In this document: piece after piece, positions 1 to 6,611 of the stretch
Numbering within the stretch: the stretch's first letter is position 1
Layout: every line of letters starts with the position of its first letter
From: Alphaproteobacteria bacterium
GTDB lineage: Bacteria; Pseudomonadota; Alphaproteobacteria; Micavibrionales; Micavibrionaceae
DNA: 8,452 bases
Direction of reading: 5' to 3'
NCBI GenBank assembly: GCA_030639165.1
Contig: DAOWDF010000039.1
Span: 1-8,452, forward strand
Notes under the pieces: model-generated
The model's database searches: none
Told to the model about the DNA's origin: nothing
The model's input: only the letters and a program-made list of their open reading frames with translations
Translations under genes and position numbers: made by a program

Positions 1-470
1 TGGAAATGGAGTGGTTAAAGGCTATTGTATCTGAAATACGTTCAGTTCGCGCCGATATGCATGTACCTGCGGGGGCGAAGATCAAATTGCTTGTTAAGGA
101 AGCAAGTGATCAAACCAAGCAGCGCATTAGTGATTATGATGAAGTGCTTAGGCGTATGGCTCGTCTTGAGAGCATTGAACATGTGACGGACGCTCCTAAG
201 GGCTCAATCCAAACCGTAGTAGGTGAGGCAACGCTTATCCTTCCTATTGCCGATATAATTGATTTGGACGCAGAACGTGACCGTCTTGGTAAAGCCATAG
301 GGAAAATTGATGCAGACATCAAAAAAATCGAAGCCAAGCTCGGCAATCAAAAGTTTGTTGCGAACGCTCCTATGGAAATCATAGAGGAGCAAAATTCCCG
401 TAAGAATATAGCTTTGGAAAAACGTGAGAAGCTGGCGACGGCTCTTAAGCAATTGGATGAGGTTGCTTAA
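1..470 (+). CDS. valS: Valyl-tRNA synthetase, C-terminal fragment (5' end outside window)
   Basis: This is the tail of valyl-tRNA synthetase, the cytoplasmic class I enzyme that charges tRNA-Val with valine. The frame is already open at the window edge (codons in phase from base 3), so the Met at base 6 is internal and the catalytic and editing domains lie to the left. Seen: the end of the anticodon-binding region (EIRSVRADMHVPAG, then RLESIEH), followed by a highly charged helical stretch from about LDAERDRL to the C-terminus. That stretch is the coiled-coil tRNA-binding arm typical of ValRS and carries the family signature NQKFVANAP followed by an acidic/lysine-rich helix. The match to the E. 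coli ValRS C-terminus in motif order is clear from memory. The gene ends at TAA 468-470, 17 bp from the stop of the convergent trmJ, and its stop codon sits inside a 10-bp inverted repeat. Identity is secure; only the extent is incomplete. Confidence 0.96.
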   Translation, partial: EMEWLKAIVSEIRSVRADMHVPAGAKIKLLVKEASDQTKQRISDYDEVLRRMARLESIEHVTDAPKGSIQTVVGEATLILPIADIIDLDAERDRLGKAIGKIDADIKKIEAKLGNQKFVANAPMEIIEEQNSRKNIALEKREKLATALKQLDEVA

Positions 471-472
471 GA
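443..472 (+). terminator. 10-bp perfect inverted repeat over the valS stop codon, possible terminator
   Basis: Arms at 443-452 (tcttaagcaa) and 463-472 (ttgcttaaga) are perfect reverse complements separated by a 10-base loop (453-462). The right arm contains the valS stop codon (468-470). Downstream on the plus strand the sequence is only loosely T-rich (tacttgatttct), so it is not a textbook intrinsic terminator. On the minus strand the repeat lies 16 bp past the trmJ stop and is followed by GC-rich valS sequence, with no U tract. A 3'-end or RNA-stability hairpin for valS, possibly shared with trmJ, is an inference. The structure itself is seen directly. Confidence 0.45.
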
Positions 473-487
473 TACTTGATTTCTGGC

Positions 488-1219
488 CTATTTATTACTT
501 TTGTTCCCTCGCAGGGCAGATAATATGCCATGAAGTGTGCGTAGTTCTTGATCGCTGATATCGCTGCGAGTGAAGATGTTTTGGATATTGCGTTGCATCG
601 TTGCGCGCAGATCATCGGAGCGAAAAAACCTTCGTTCGTCCAAATCTTTTTCAAGGCGATTTATAAATCCATGAACTTCTCCCTGATTGGCAGGGAAGCT
701 ATCTCCATGATCTAGCTTGCAGGATTCAATAGCTTTATCTGCGCCTGCTCTCATCCACTCATAGGCCATTAATAATACTGCTTGCCCAAGATTAAGGGAG
801 AAAAAATCAGGGTTGGACGGGATCGAAATTATCGCTTGGGCTTGGCTAATCTCATCATTTAAAAGCCCTGTGCGCTCCGCTCCAAAAATTATGCCTATAT
901 TTTGATTTTCTGCGGTGCGCTTATGACATTCTAGCATTGCGCTTTCGGGGGTAAACGTAGGCTTTACCATGTCGCGTCTGCGCGCTGTTGTTGCGAAGGT
1001 GTAATGCAGATCTGAAATTGCATCGGCCAGATTATTGAATATTTTCGGCTGTGGCATGATTTCAAATGCGCCAGCCGAGGTGGCTAGTGCTCGCTCGTTC
1101 GGCCAGCCATCTCGCGGATTAACAAGGCGCAAATCAGTAAGCCCAAAGTTCAGCATAGAGCGCGCAGCTGCGCCTATATTCTCACCCATTTGTGGGTTAG
1201 CTAGTATTATTGCTGGCAC
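488..1219 (-). CDS. trmJ: tRNA (cytidine/uridine-32-2'-O)-methyltransferase, TrmJ-type SPOUT enzyme
   Basis: Cytoplasmic SPOUT-class (SpoU/TrmH superfamily) methyltransferase that, in characterised TrmJ proteins, uses S-adenosylmethionine to methylate the ribose 2'-OH of nucleotide 32 in the tRNA anticodon loop. The 243 residues match the family's usual size. The three knotted-fold motifs are visible: motif 1 NPQMGENIGAAAR (8-20), motif 2 IFGAERTGL (111-119) and motif 3 IPSNPDFFSLNLGQAV (133-148). A helical, arginine-rich C-terminal extension (FFRSDDLRATMQRNI onward) separates TrmJ from the shorter TrmL and from the TrmH/RlmB types. The start is GTG, supported by a strong ribosome binding site 6 bases upstream. 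The gene follows gltX by 18 bp and is probably co-transcribed with it, which fits a shared tRNA role. The family is sure; position 32 specificity is inferred from homology, and some TrmJ proteins methylate only one of the two bases. Confidence 0.92.
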   Translation of the reverse strand: MPAIILANPQMGENIGAAARSMLNFGLTDLRLVNPRDGWPNERALATSAGAFEIMPQPKIFNNLADAISDLHYTFATTARRRDMVKPTFTPESAMLECHKRTAENQNIGIIFGAERTGLLNDEISQAQAIISIPSNPDFFSLNLGQAVLLMAYEWMRAGADKAIESCKLDHGDSFPANQGEVHGFINRLEKDLDERRFFRSDDLRATMQRNIQNIFTRSDISDQELRTLHGILSALRGNKSNK

Positions 1220-1224
1220 TAAAT

Positions 1225-1231
1225 ACCTCTT
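1225..1231 (-). promoter_or_regulatory. Ribosome binding site that fixes the trmJ GTG start
   Basis: On the minus strand an AAGAGGT element lies just downstream of the gltX stop codon. Its GAGG core (1226-1229) is 6 bases from the GTG at 1219. It is the clearest Shine-Dalgarno sequence in the window. The conserved N-terminal strand (PAIILANPQMGENIG) begins directly after the GTG, so both lines of evidence agree on this start. Confidence 0.75.
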
Positions 1232-1237
1232 TATTGC

Positions 1238-2611
1238 TTATGCTGCGGCTTTATGGCTTTGTAAGCGTGCTTTTACATTATCCGCTCCAATAAGCAGCAG
1301 CAGACTAGCCAGCTCAGGGCCGTGATCCATACCTGTTATAGCTTGGCGTAGTGGCATAAATAATTTTTTACCCTTACGTCCAGTTTTTTCCTTAACCGCA
1401 TTTGCCCAGCTCATCCATGTATTTTCATCCCATGGAGTGGGGGGGAGTAGTTCTAGAGCTTCGGCTATAAATTCAGCATCCTCAATTATTGGCTTAACAT
1501 CGCCTTTTGCAACGTCCCACCATTCTTTTACATCTGATAATTTTTCGATATTAGGTTTTACAACTTCCCAGAAATCTTTATCCAGATCACTTAAGCCCAG
1601 CCCTGCCAATTCACTTTTCACATCACCAAAGCAAAGTTCATGAAGTATTTTTGCGTTTAGACGATATAATTCTTGTGCGTCGAATTTTGGCGTTCCACGT
1701 GAGAATTTAGATAGATCAAATTCGGCAATAACTCGCTTGATATCAGTAAATACTTCTATGGGGTCAGACGAGCCAAGGCGAGCAAACAGGCTAACCAATG
1801 ACATAGGTTCTAGGCCTTCTTCCTGCAATTCTGCCAAGCTAAGTGAGCCGATACGTTTAGATAGTTTTCCGCCTTCTTTATCGGATAGCAATGGCAAATG
1901 TGCAAAATTAGGGGCTTTTGATCCAAGGGCTTCGAACATTTGAATATGACAGGCCGTGTTAGAAACATGATCTTCACCACGCACAACATGGGTTATGCCG
2001 TATTCTATATCATCAATGACAGAGCAGATATGATAAAGCGGGCTTCCGTCTTCGCGAATAAGTACAGGGTCGGATAGGTCGGCACCCTTGAACTTAACGT
2101 TGCCGCGTACTTCGTCATGCCATTCTATTGGTGCATGGTTTAGTTTGAAACGCCAGTGTGGGTTGCGCCCTGCAACTTCATATTGCTTGATTTGTTCGTC
2201 AGATAATTCAAGTGCTTCACGATCATAAATTGGTGGTAATTTACGTGAGAGTTGGCTTTTTCTTTTTAGATCAAGCTCTTCTGGTGTTTCATAGCATGGA
2301 TAGAGCCTACCATCATTTTTGAGCTGCTCAATCTTTGCGTTATATATGTCAAAGCGATCTTTTTGACGGCGCTTTTCATCCCAGTCAATGCCGAGCCATG
2401 ATAGGCCTTCTTCTACTGCTTGTTCATATTCATCCTTTGAGCGCTCTTGATCTGTATCATCAATTCGTAGGATAAAGTGGCCGTTATGTGCGCGGGTAAA
2501 AAGCCATGATATTAGGGCTGTACGTGCGTTACCAACATGTAACATTCCGGTAGGTGAGGGGGCAAATCTAACTCTCATAGTCATCCATCTATTCATCTGG
2601 AGCTGCTTCAT
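1238..2611 (-). CDS. gltX: Glutamyl-tRNA synthetase
   Basis: Class I aminoacyl-tRNA synthetase that attaches glutamate to tRNA-Glu, and to tRNA-Gln as well in bacteria that lack GlnRS. With the start at 2611 it has 457 residues, near the usual 460-490. Seen: the N-terminal RFAPSPTGMLHVGNAR with the HIGH-type motif HVGN (25-28), ILRIDDTD (48-54), VVRGEDHVSNTA (209-220) and the KMSKS-type loop KLSKR (249-253), then an all-helical anticodon-binding C-terminus. The cysteine cluster that binds zinc in E. coli GluRS is not present; only one Cys remains near 106. Start choice is uncertain. ATG 2611 has AGGA only 4 bases upstream and gives an 11-residue extension, whereas internal ATGs at 2584 (MTMRVRF) or 2578 (MRVRF) would begin where most family members do. 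A TATACT hexamer at 2622-2627 would fit transcription starting just before 2611. trmJ follows by 18 bp. Whether the enzyme is discriminating cannot be read from sequence alone. Confidence 0.95.
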   Translation of the reverse strand: MKQLQMNRWMTMRVRFAPSPTGMLHVGNARTALISWLFTRAHNGHFILRIDDTDQERSKDEYEQAVEEGLSWLGIDWDEKRRQKDRFDIYNAKIEQLKNDGRLYPCYETPEELDLKRKSQLSRKLPPIYDREALELSDEQIKQYEVAGRNPHWRFKLNHAPIEWHDEVRGNVKFKGADLSDPVLIREDGSPLYHICSVIDDIEYGITHVVRGEDHVSNTACHIQMFEALGSKAPNFAHLPLLSDKEGGKLSKRIGSLSLAELQEEGLEPMSLVSLFARLGSSDPIEVFTDIKRVIAEFDLSKFSRGTPKFDAQELYRLNAKILHELCFGDVKSELAGLGLSDLDKDFWEVVKPNIEKLSDVKEWWDVAKGDVKPIIEDAEFIAEALELLPPTPWDENTWMSWANAVKEKTGRKGKKLFMPLRQAITGMDHGPELASLLLLIGADNVKARLQSHKAAA

Positions 2612-2645
2612 TCGATCCTAAAGTATAAAAAATACTCTTCGTCAC

Positions 2646-2676
2646 TCATTCATTGTCCAGATAAATATATGAATGA
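2646..2676. repeat. 8-bp AT-rich inverted repeat in the nadE-gltX gap
   Basis: tcattcat (2646-2653) and atgaatga (2669-2676) are perfect reverse complements with a 15-base spacer. The gap between nadE and gltX therefore holds two hairpin-capable repeats in a row, this one and the one over the nadE stop. The stem is AT-rich and has no adjacent T tract, so a role as a terminator is weakly supported. It could be an operator-like site or chance in AT-rich DNA. Confidence 0.3.
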
Positions 2677-2680
2677 CTAG

Positions 2681-2713
2681 GCCAAGGGTAATTTTTTAAC
2701 GGAATTACTTGGC
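2681..2713 (-). terminator. Inverted repeat over the nadE stop codon, possible 3'-end hairpin
   Basis: On the plus strand gccaa (2681-2685) and gtaatt (2688-2693) pair with aattac (2703-2708) and ttggc (2709-2713). This makes an 11-bp stem with a 2-base bulge (gg, 2686-2687) and a 9-base loop (2694-2702). In the nadE transcript the first arm includes the TAA stop (2705-2707). The hairpin is followed on the minus strand by CTAGTCATTCAT, not a U run, so intrinsic termination is not typical. A role in Rho-dependent ends or mRNA protection is an inference. Confidence 0.4.
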
Positions 2714-4291
2714 TTTGGCAATCTTATTTACAAAATGATTGGTTATTGGATAGCGGCGGTCTTTACCAAATGCTCTGTTAGTTATTCTCGTGCCAGGGGC
2801 TGATTGAAAGCGTTTATGCTCAGAATTTTTCATTAGCCGTGCTATTTTTTCAATTTCATCGGGGTATTTATCAGCAAGTGCTGAGGGTTCGCTAGAATCA
2901 TCACATTCAATTAGCTGGTATAATATATCATCCAGCAGATCATAAGGTGGTAAGCTATCCTGATCTTTTTGATCTGGGCGCAGCTCTGCGCTTGGTGCTT
3001 TAGTTATAATATTATCAGGTAAGCCTCGCCATTTAGCCAGCGCAAAGACCTCAGTTTTATATAGGTCTTTCAGCGGGTTAAAAGCTCCATTCATGTCGCC
3101 ATAAATCGTGCAATAGCCAACAGCAACTTCGCTTTTATTGCCAGTAGTGAGAAGTAAGGCGCCGCTTATGTTTGACATAGCCATAAGGATAGTGCCCCTT
3201 ATACGGCTTTGTGTATTTTCATGAGCTAAGCCACTTAGGTTCGGCACTATATTTTCGAAAACCTTAACCGCGTCAGAAATAGGAATAGTCTTGCATGAAA
3301 CATTAAGTAGTTCCGCGCAAGTATTAGCATCATGAAGGCTCTCATCGGAAGTAAATTCAGAAGGCAGCATGACGCAGCTAACATGCTCCGCTCCTAGTGC
3401 ATCCACTGCAATTGCTGCGACTAGCGCACTGTCTATGCCACCAGAAAGGCCGAGCAACACATCTTTAAAACCATTTTTACGTACGTAATCTTTTAGGCCT
3501 AATTTAAGGGCGGAGTATATTAGTTCGTTACAGTTATTCAGTCTGTATTTAGGAGAATCTTCGGGCTTGCCTTGGGTAACAGATGTTTCAAAAGCAGGTG
3601 CTTGATAGCTAAGATTTCCTTTTGCATCCATTATGAATGAGCGGCCATCAAAAACTAGCTCATCCTGACCACCAACCATATTGAGATATATAAGTTTAAG
3701 GCCAGTTTTATTTACACAGCTAAGGGCAATATTTTTGCGTATATTGTATTTTGTCTTATCAAATGGGCTGGCATTTATAGATATGAGTAGCTCTGCACCT
3801 TGCTTTTTGAGGTGGATAGGTATTTCTTCGTGCCATAAATCCTCACAGATCATAACGCCTAGTTTAGTGCCTCTAAAATCTATAGGCTCTGGCATTTTTC
3901 CAGCTGTAAAAACTCGTGGTTCATCAAAAACACTATTGTTGGGTAGCTTGTGCTTATTGCAGATATTCTTGATTTTACCATGCTCAATCAGTAGTGCAGC
4001 GTTATAAAGTTGACCTTCATTAACCCATATTGTCGGGATAAGAGCCGCACAGTTATAGTTTTTAGATGTTTCGCAAATAGATGTTATTTTCTGTTCTATC
4101 TCACTTTGAAATGCGGCATTTAAAACGAGATCTTCAGGCGGGTAACCACATAAAAATAGTTCTGGAAACAGTATGAGGTCGCTATCTTGCTGATGATGTT
4201 CCCATACATCCAGCATCTTTTGCGCGTTACCATCTATATCGCCAACAGTGGGGTTTAATTGCGCTAGAGTTATTTTTAATGCATTAGGCAT
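2705..4291 (-). CDS. nadE: Glutamine-dependent NAD+ synthase
   Basis: Cytoplasmic two-domain enzyme for the last step of NAD synthesis: nicotinic acid adenine dinucleotide + ATP + glutamine gives NAD+. The N-terminal nitrilase-fold glutaminase (about 1-260, numbered from the ATG at 4291) shows the Glu-Lys-Cys triad as FPELF (E44), KHKLPN (K113) and VMICEDLWHE (C149). The C-terminal ATP-pyrophosphatase domain carries the P-loop LSGGIDSA (282-289). The domain also contains LLTTGNKSEVAVGYCTIYGDMNG, here split as LLTTGNKSE and YGDMNG, typical of the family. At 528 residues it is the usual length for the two-domain bacterial form. An ATG at 4312 would add seven residues (MQIKTRK). I chose 4291 because the family begins close to ITLAQLNPTVGD and because this gives a short 8-bp overlap with aroG instead of 29 bp; neither start has a strong ribosome binding site. 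Translational coupling to aroG is likely. Confidence 0.95.
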   Translation of the reverse strand: MPNALKITLAQLNPTVGDIDGNAQKMLDVWEHHQQDSDLILFPELFLCGYPPEDLVLNAAFQSEIEQKITSICETSKNYNCAALIPTIWVNEGQLYNAALLIEHGKIKNICNKHKLPNNSVFDEPRVFTAGKMPEPIDFRGTKLGVMICEDLWHEEIPIHLKKQGAELLISINASPFDKTKYNIRKNIALSCVNKTGLKLIYLNMVGGQDELVFDGRSFIMDAKGNLSYQAPAFETSVTQGKPEDSPKYRLNNCNELIYSALKLGLKDYVRKNGFKDVLLGLSGGIDSALVAAIAVDALGAEHVSCVMLPSEFTSDESLHDANTCAELLNVSCKTIPISDAVKVFENIVPNLSGLAHENTQSRIRGTILMAMSNISGALLLTTGNKSEVAVGYCTIYGDMNGAFNPLKDLYKTEVFALAKWRGLPDNIITKAPSAELRPDQKDQDSLPPYDLLDDILYQLIECDDSSEPSALADKYPDEIEKIARLMKNSEHKRFQSAPGTRITNRAFGKDRRYPITNHFVNKIAKAK

Positions 4292-5657
4292 TTTTCTTGT
4301 CTTTATCTGCATGCACAGCTTTTAGCTCATCACCGATCAAAAATGCCATTTCTAAAGCTTGATTAGCATTAAGGCGCGGATCACAATGTGTATGATAACG
4401 ATCGGATAAATCTCCATCGCCTATATCTTCTGCTCCACCAACACACTCGGTGACATTCTGACCTGTCATTTCAATATGAACACCGCCCGCATGCGTACCT
4501 TCTGCCTTATGAGCAGCAAAAAATCCACGAACCTCAGACATAATATTATCAAATGGACGTGTTTTATATCCTGACGCAGAAGTTACTGTATTGCCATGCA
4601 TAGGATCGCAAGACCAGACCACGTTCTTGCCCTCGGATTTAACGGCGCGCAATAATGGCGCAAGACTGTCTTCGACTTTGTCATGCCCCATGCGAGCAAT
4701 TAACGTTAGGCGACCTGCTATATTGTCAGGATTAAGGGTGTCTATAAGAGTTAGCAGTTCATCAGTTTTCAGTGCTGGTGAACATTTAAGGCCGATAGGG
4801 TTTTTAATGCCTCTGATATATTCAACTTGTGCATTTTCAAGCTGGTGAGTGCGCGCTCCAATCCAAAGCATATGTGCAGAAGTATCATAGTGATCGCCGG
4901 TTAAGCTATCTTCTCTGGTCATTGCCTCTTCATAAGGAAGCAACAAGGCTTCATGCGATGTATAAAAGCTTGTTTGCTTAAGTGCTGGTGTATTCTCAGT
5001 GTTTATGCCGCACGATTCAATGAAGCGTAACGCCTTATCAATATGCATTGATATTTCCTGATAACGCTCGCTTAGCGGGCTATCTTTTACAAAGCTTAGG
5101 TTCCATTTATGAACCTTATTCAAATTAGCATAACCACCGCTTGCAAAGGCGCGAAGCAGGTTAAGTGTTGCTGCGGATTGGTGATATGATTTAACCATAC
5201 GCTGTGGGTCTGGTTCTCTTGCACCTGCGGTAAATTCAAGACCGTTAATGCTGTCGCCGCGATAGCTTGGCAAGGTGACTCCATCTATGGTCTCATTATC
5301 GCTAGAGCGTGGCTTAGCGAATTGCCCTGCCATGCGCCCGACTTTAACAATTGGCATAGAGCCAGCATAAGTCATAGTAACAGCCATTTGTAATAGGACA
5401 CGGAAAGTGTCACGAATTTTATTGGCATTAAATTCTGCAAAACTCTCAGCGCAATCACCGCCCTGAAGTAAGAATGCGTTTCCGTTTGCAACGGCGGATA
5501 AATCTTCTTGTAATCTGCGTGCTTCACCTGCGAAGACAAGTGGAGGAAGTGATGCTAGCTCCTCTTCAGTTGCTTTTAAAAGGGCCGCATCATTGTAAGT
5601 AGGAAGTTGAAGCGCAGGTTTATCTCTCCAGCTATTTGGTTTCCAATTATTAGACAT
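4284..5657 (-). CDS. aroG: Class II 3-deoxy-D-arabino-heptulosonate 7-phosphate (DAHP) synthase
   Basis: Catalyses the first step of the shikimate pathway: phosphoenolpyruvate + erythrose 4-phosphate gives DAHP, the entry to aromatic amino acids. The 457-residue protein is the class II (plant/mycobacterial) type, unrelated in sequence to E. coli AroF/G/H. Seen: WxPxSWRDKPALQLP at the N-terminus, LQGGDCAESF (65-74), KVGRMAGQFAKPRS (105-118), WIGARTHQL, DPMHGNT (351-357), HIEMTGQNVTEC (394-405) and THCDPRLN (423-430). The expected metal ligands are all present: C69, H354, E396 and D426. The last three keep the same spacing as in the M. tuberculosis enzyme. ATG 5657 has AAGGG 9 bases upstream and the conserved N-terminus starts at once. 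It follows an 84-bp gap after lpxL and overlaps nadE by 8 bp. The symbol is by family usage; aroF or aroH are also applied. Allosteric control cannot be judged from sequence. Confidence 0.95.
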   Translation of the reverse strand: MSNNWKPNSWRDKPALQLPTYNDAALLKATEEELASLPPLVFAGEARRLQEDLSAVANGNAFLLQGGDCAESFAEFNANKIRDTFRVLLQMAVTMTYAGSMPIVKVGRMAGQFAKPRSSDNETIDGVTLPSYRGDSINGLEFTAGAREPDPQRMVKSYHQSAATLNLLRAFASGGYANLNKVHKWNLSFVKDSPLSERYQEISMHIDKALRFIESCGINTENTPALKQTSFYTSHEALLLPYEEAMTREDSLTGDHYDTSAHMLWIGARTHQLENAQVEYIRGIKNPIGLKCSPALKTDELLTLIDTLNPDNIAGRLTLIARMGHDKVEDSLAPLLRAVKSEGKNVVWSCDPMHGNTVTSASGYKTRPFDNIMSEVRGFFAAHKAEGTHAGGVHIEMTGQNVTECVGGAEDIGDGDLSDRYHTHCDPRLNANQALEMAFLIGDELKAVHADKDKKNA

Positions 5658-5671
5658 ATGCGATTACCCTT

Positions 5672-5699
5672 ATTATTTTACTTTAAATTTATTAGTCAA
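5672..5699 (-). promoter_or_regulatory. Candidate sigma-70-type promoter for aroG-nadE
   Basis: In the 84-bp gap before aroG, the minus strand carries TTGACT (5694-5699; five of six match TTGACA), a 16-base spacer and AATAAT (5672-5677; five of six match TATAAT). Transcription would begin near 5665, leaving a leader of only about 8 bases and cutting into the AAGGG ribosome binding site (5667-5671). That conflict, and the high A+T of the gap, lower confidence. The surrounding 5658-5741 shows no convincing terminator for lpxL. Confidence 0.25.
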
Positions 5700-5741
5700 T
5701 ATTTATGCCTGATTTAATGTGGTGAAGCAAATCTATAGTTA

Positions 5742-6611
5742 CTATTTGTTTTTCCAGCGCTTATGCAGCCAAATCCATTGCTCTGGCCTTTCTCTTACCC
5801 ATTCCTCTAGCAATTGATTTGCCTCGTTAATAACATCTATAACAGGGCGTTTATTACCATCTTTATCAAATATATTAATTTCAGGATAAACCTTAAGTAT
5901 GAAATTACATCCAGAAGTTCGGATATTACATGCGGGAATTAATGAGCATTTATATTTCTGCGCAAGCTTTACAAAAACGGGATTAGTCATGGCAGGCAAA
6001 GAGAAAAAATCTGCCTCAACTCCCTCATTATATTTTTGGTCTATAAGTATACCTAATGAGCCATTATTCTTAAGTGTCTCTATTATTAGCTTGCTGCTCT
6101 CACGCGATTTTGGGAAGGCTTTGATGCGGCCATTTAAAGTCCTTGCTATACTAAGTAACTTTGCTGTCCAAGGGTTATTAGGGGCACGAAAGGTAAGGTC
6201 AAGTGGATGATTTAGTTGTTTGAAGTATGAGACCCCGTTAACCTCCCAGTTGCCAATATGTGCGCTAATAAAGATCATGGGCTTTTTGCTACTTATTCCA
6301 GCTCTTAGTGCCTCAATGTTTTCTATTTTGGTGTATTGTTTGCCGATTTTTTCTAAGTGTGGGTATTCGGCAATTACTCGGCCTAAATTATCCCACATGC
6401 CGCATATAATTCTGTTCTGCTCGTTTAAATCAGTATCAGGCATAGCCTTTAGAATATGGCGACGAGCTTTACGGCTAGCCGCTAGTTTAGGGCCTATGCT
6501 TCTACCAATCCAGCCACCAATATTTGAGGCTGTTTGTGGGGGGAGTACTTTAAAGAATATAAAAAGTATGGAAAGCAATAAGCCTTCAAATAAATATCGT
6601 ATTTGTTTCAT
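5742..6611 (-). CDS. lpxL: Lipid A biosynthesis lauroyl/myristoyl acyltransferase (LpxL/HtrB family)
   Basis: Inner-membrane acyltransferase that adds a secondary acyl chain to the Kdo-lipid A precursor, using acyl-ACP in characterised members. Its 289 residues are close to the family's ~300. Seen: one hydrophobic N-terminal membrane segment (about 8-24, LFEGLLLSILFIFF), the catalytic HX4E motif as SAHIGNWE (H118, E123), RAPNNPW, LIDQKYNEG with ADFFSLPA, and the C-terminal WVRERPEQWIWLHKRWK that is almost diagnostic for LpxL/LpxM proteins. The start ATG overlaps the lpxK TGA by four bases (ATGA, 6608-6611), so translation is probably coupled. It is the last gene of the waaA-lpxK-lpxL run. Which acyl chain and position it uses (LpxL, LpxM, or the long-chain alphaproteobacterial LpxXL, which is a different subgroup) cannot be decided here. 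The symbol therefore denotes the family. Confidence 0.9.
   Translation of the reverse strand: MKQIRYLFEGLLLSILFIFFKVLPPQTASNIGGWIGRSIGPKLAASRKARRHILKAMPDTDLNEQNRIICGMWDNLGRVIAEYPHLEKIGKQYTKIENIEALRAGISSKKPMIFISAHIGNWEVNGVSYFKQLNHPLDLTFRAPNNPWTAKLLSIARTLNGRIKAFPKSRESSKLIIETLKNNGSLGILIDQKYNEGVEADFFSLPAMTNPVFVKLAQKYKCSLIPACNIRTSGCNFILKVYPEINIFDKDGNKRPVIDVINEANQLLEEWVRERPEQWIWLHKRWKNK

Noticed and set aside
2622..2650. TATACT hexamer (2622-2627) as a full promoter for gltX
   Set aside because: The -10-like hexamer is good, but no acceptable -35 lies 15-19 bases upstream. TGGACA, the best match, is 26 bases away. It is therefore not listed as a feature.
3681..4007. 108-codon plus-strand open frame inside nadE
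   Set aside because: Antisense to the nitrilase domain of nadE; its hydrophobic composition is a by-product of the opposite strand.
5728..5748. caaat/atttg inverted repeat around the lpxL stop codon
   Set aside because: Only a 5-bp AT-rich stem, with inner pairs that would leave a one-base loop. This is within chance expectation, unlike the longer repeats at valS and nadE.
5899..6210. 103-codon plus-strand open frame inside lpxL
   Set aside because: Antisense to the conserved catalytic region of lpxL, with no motif or gene context of its own.
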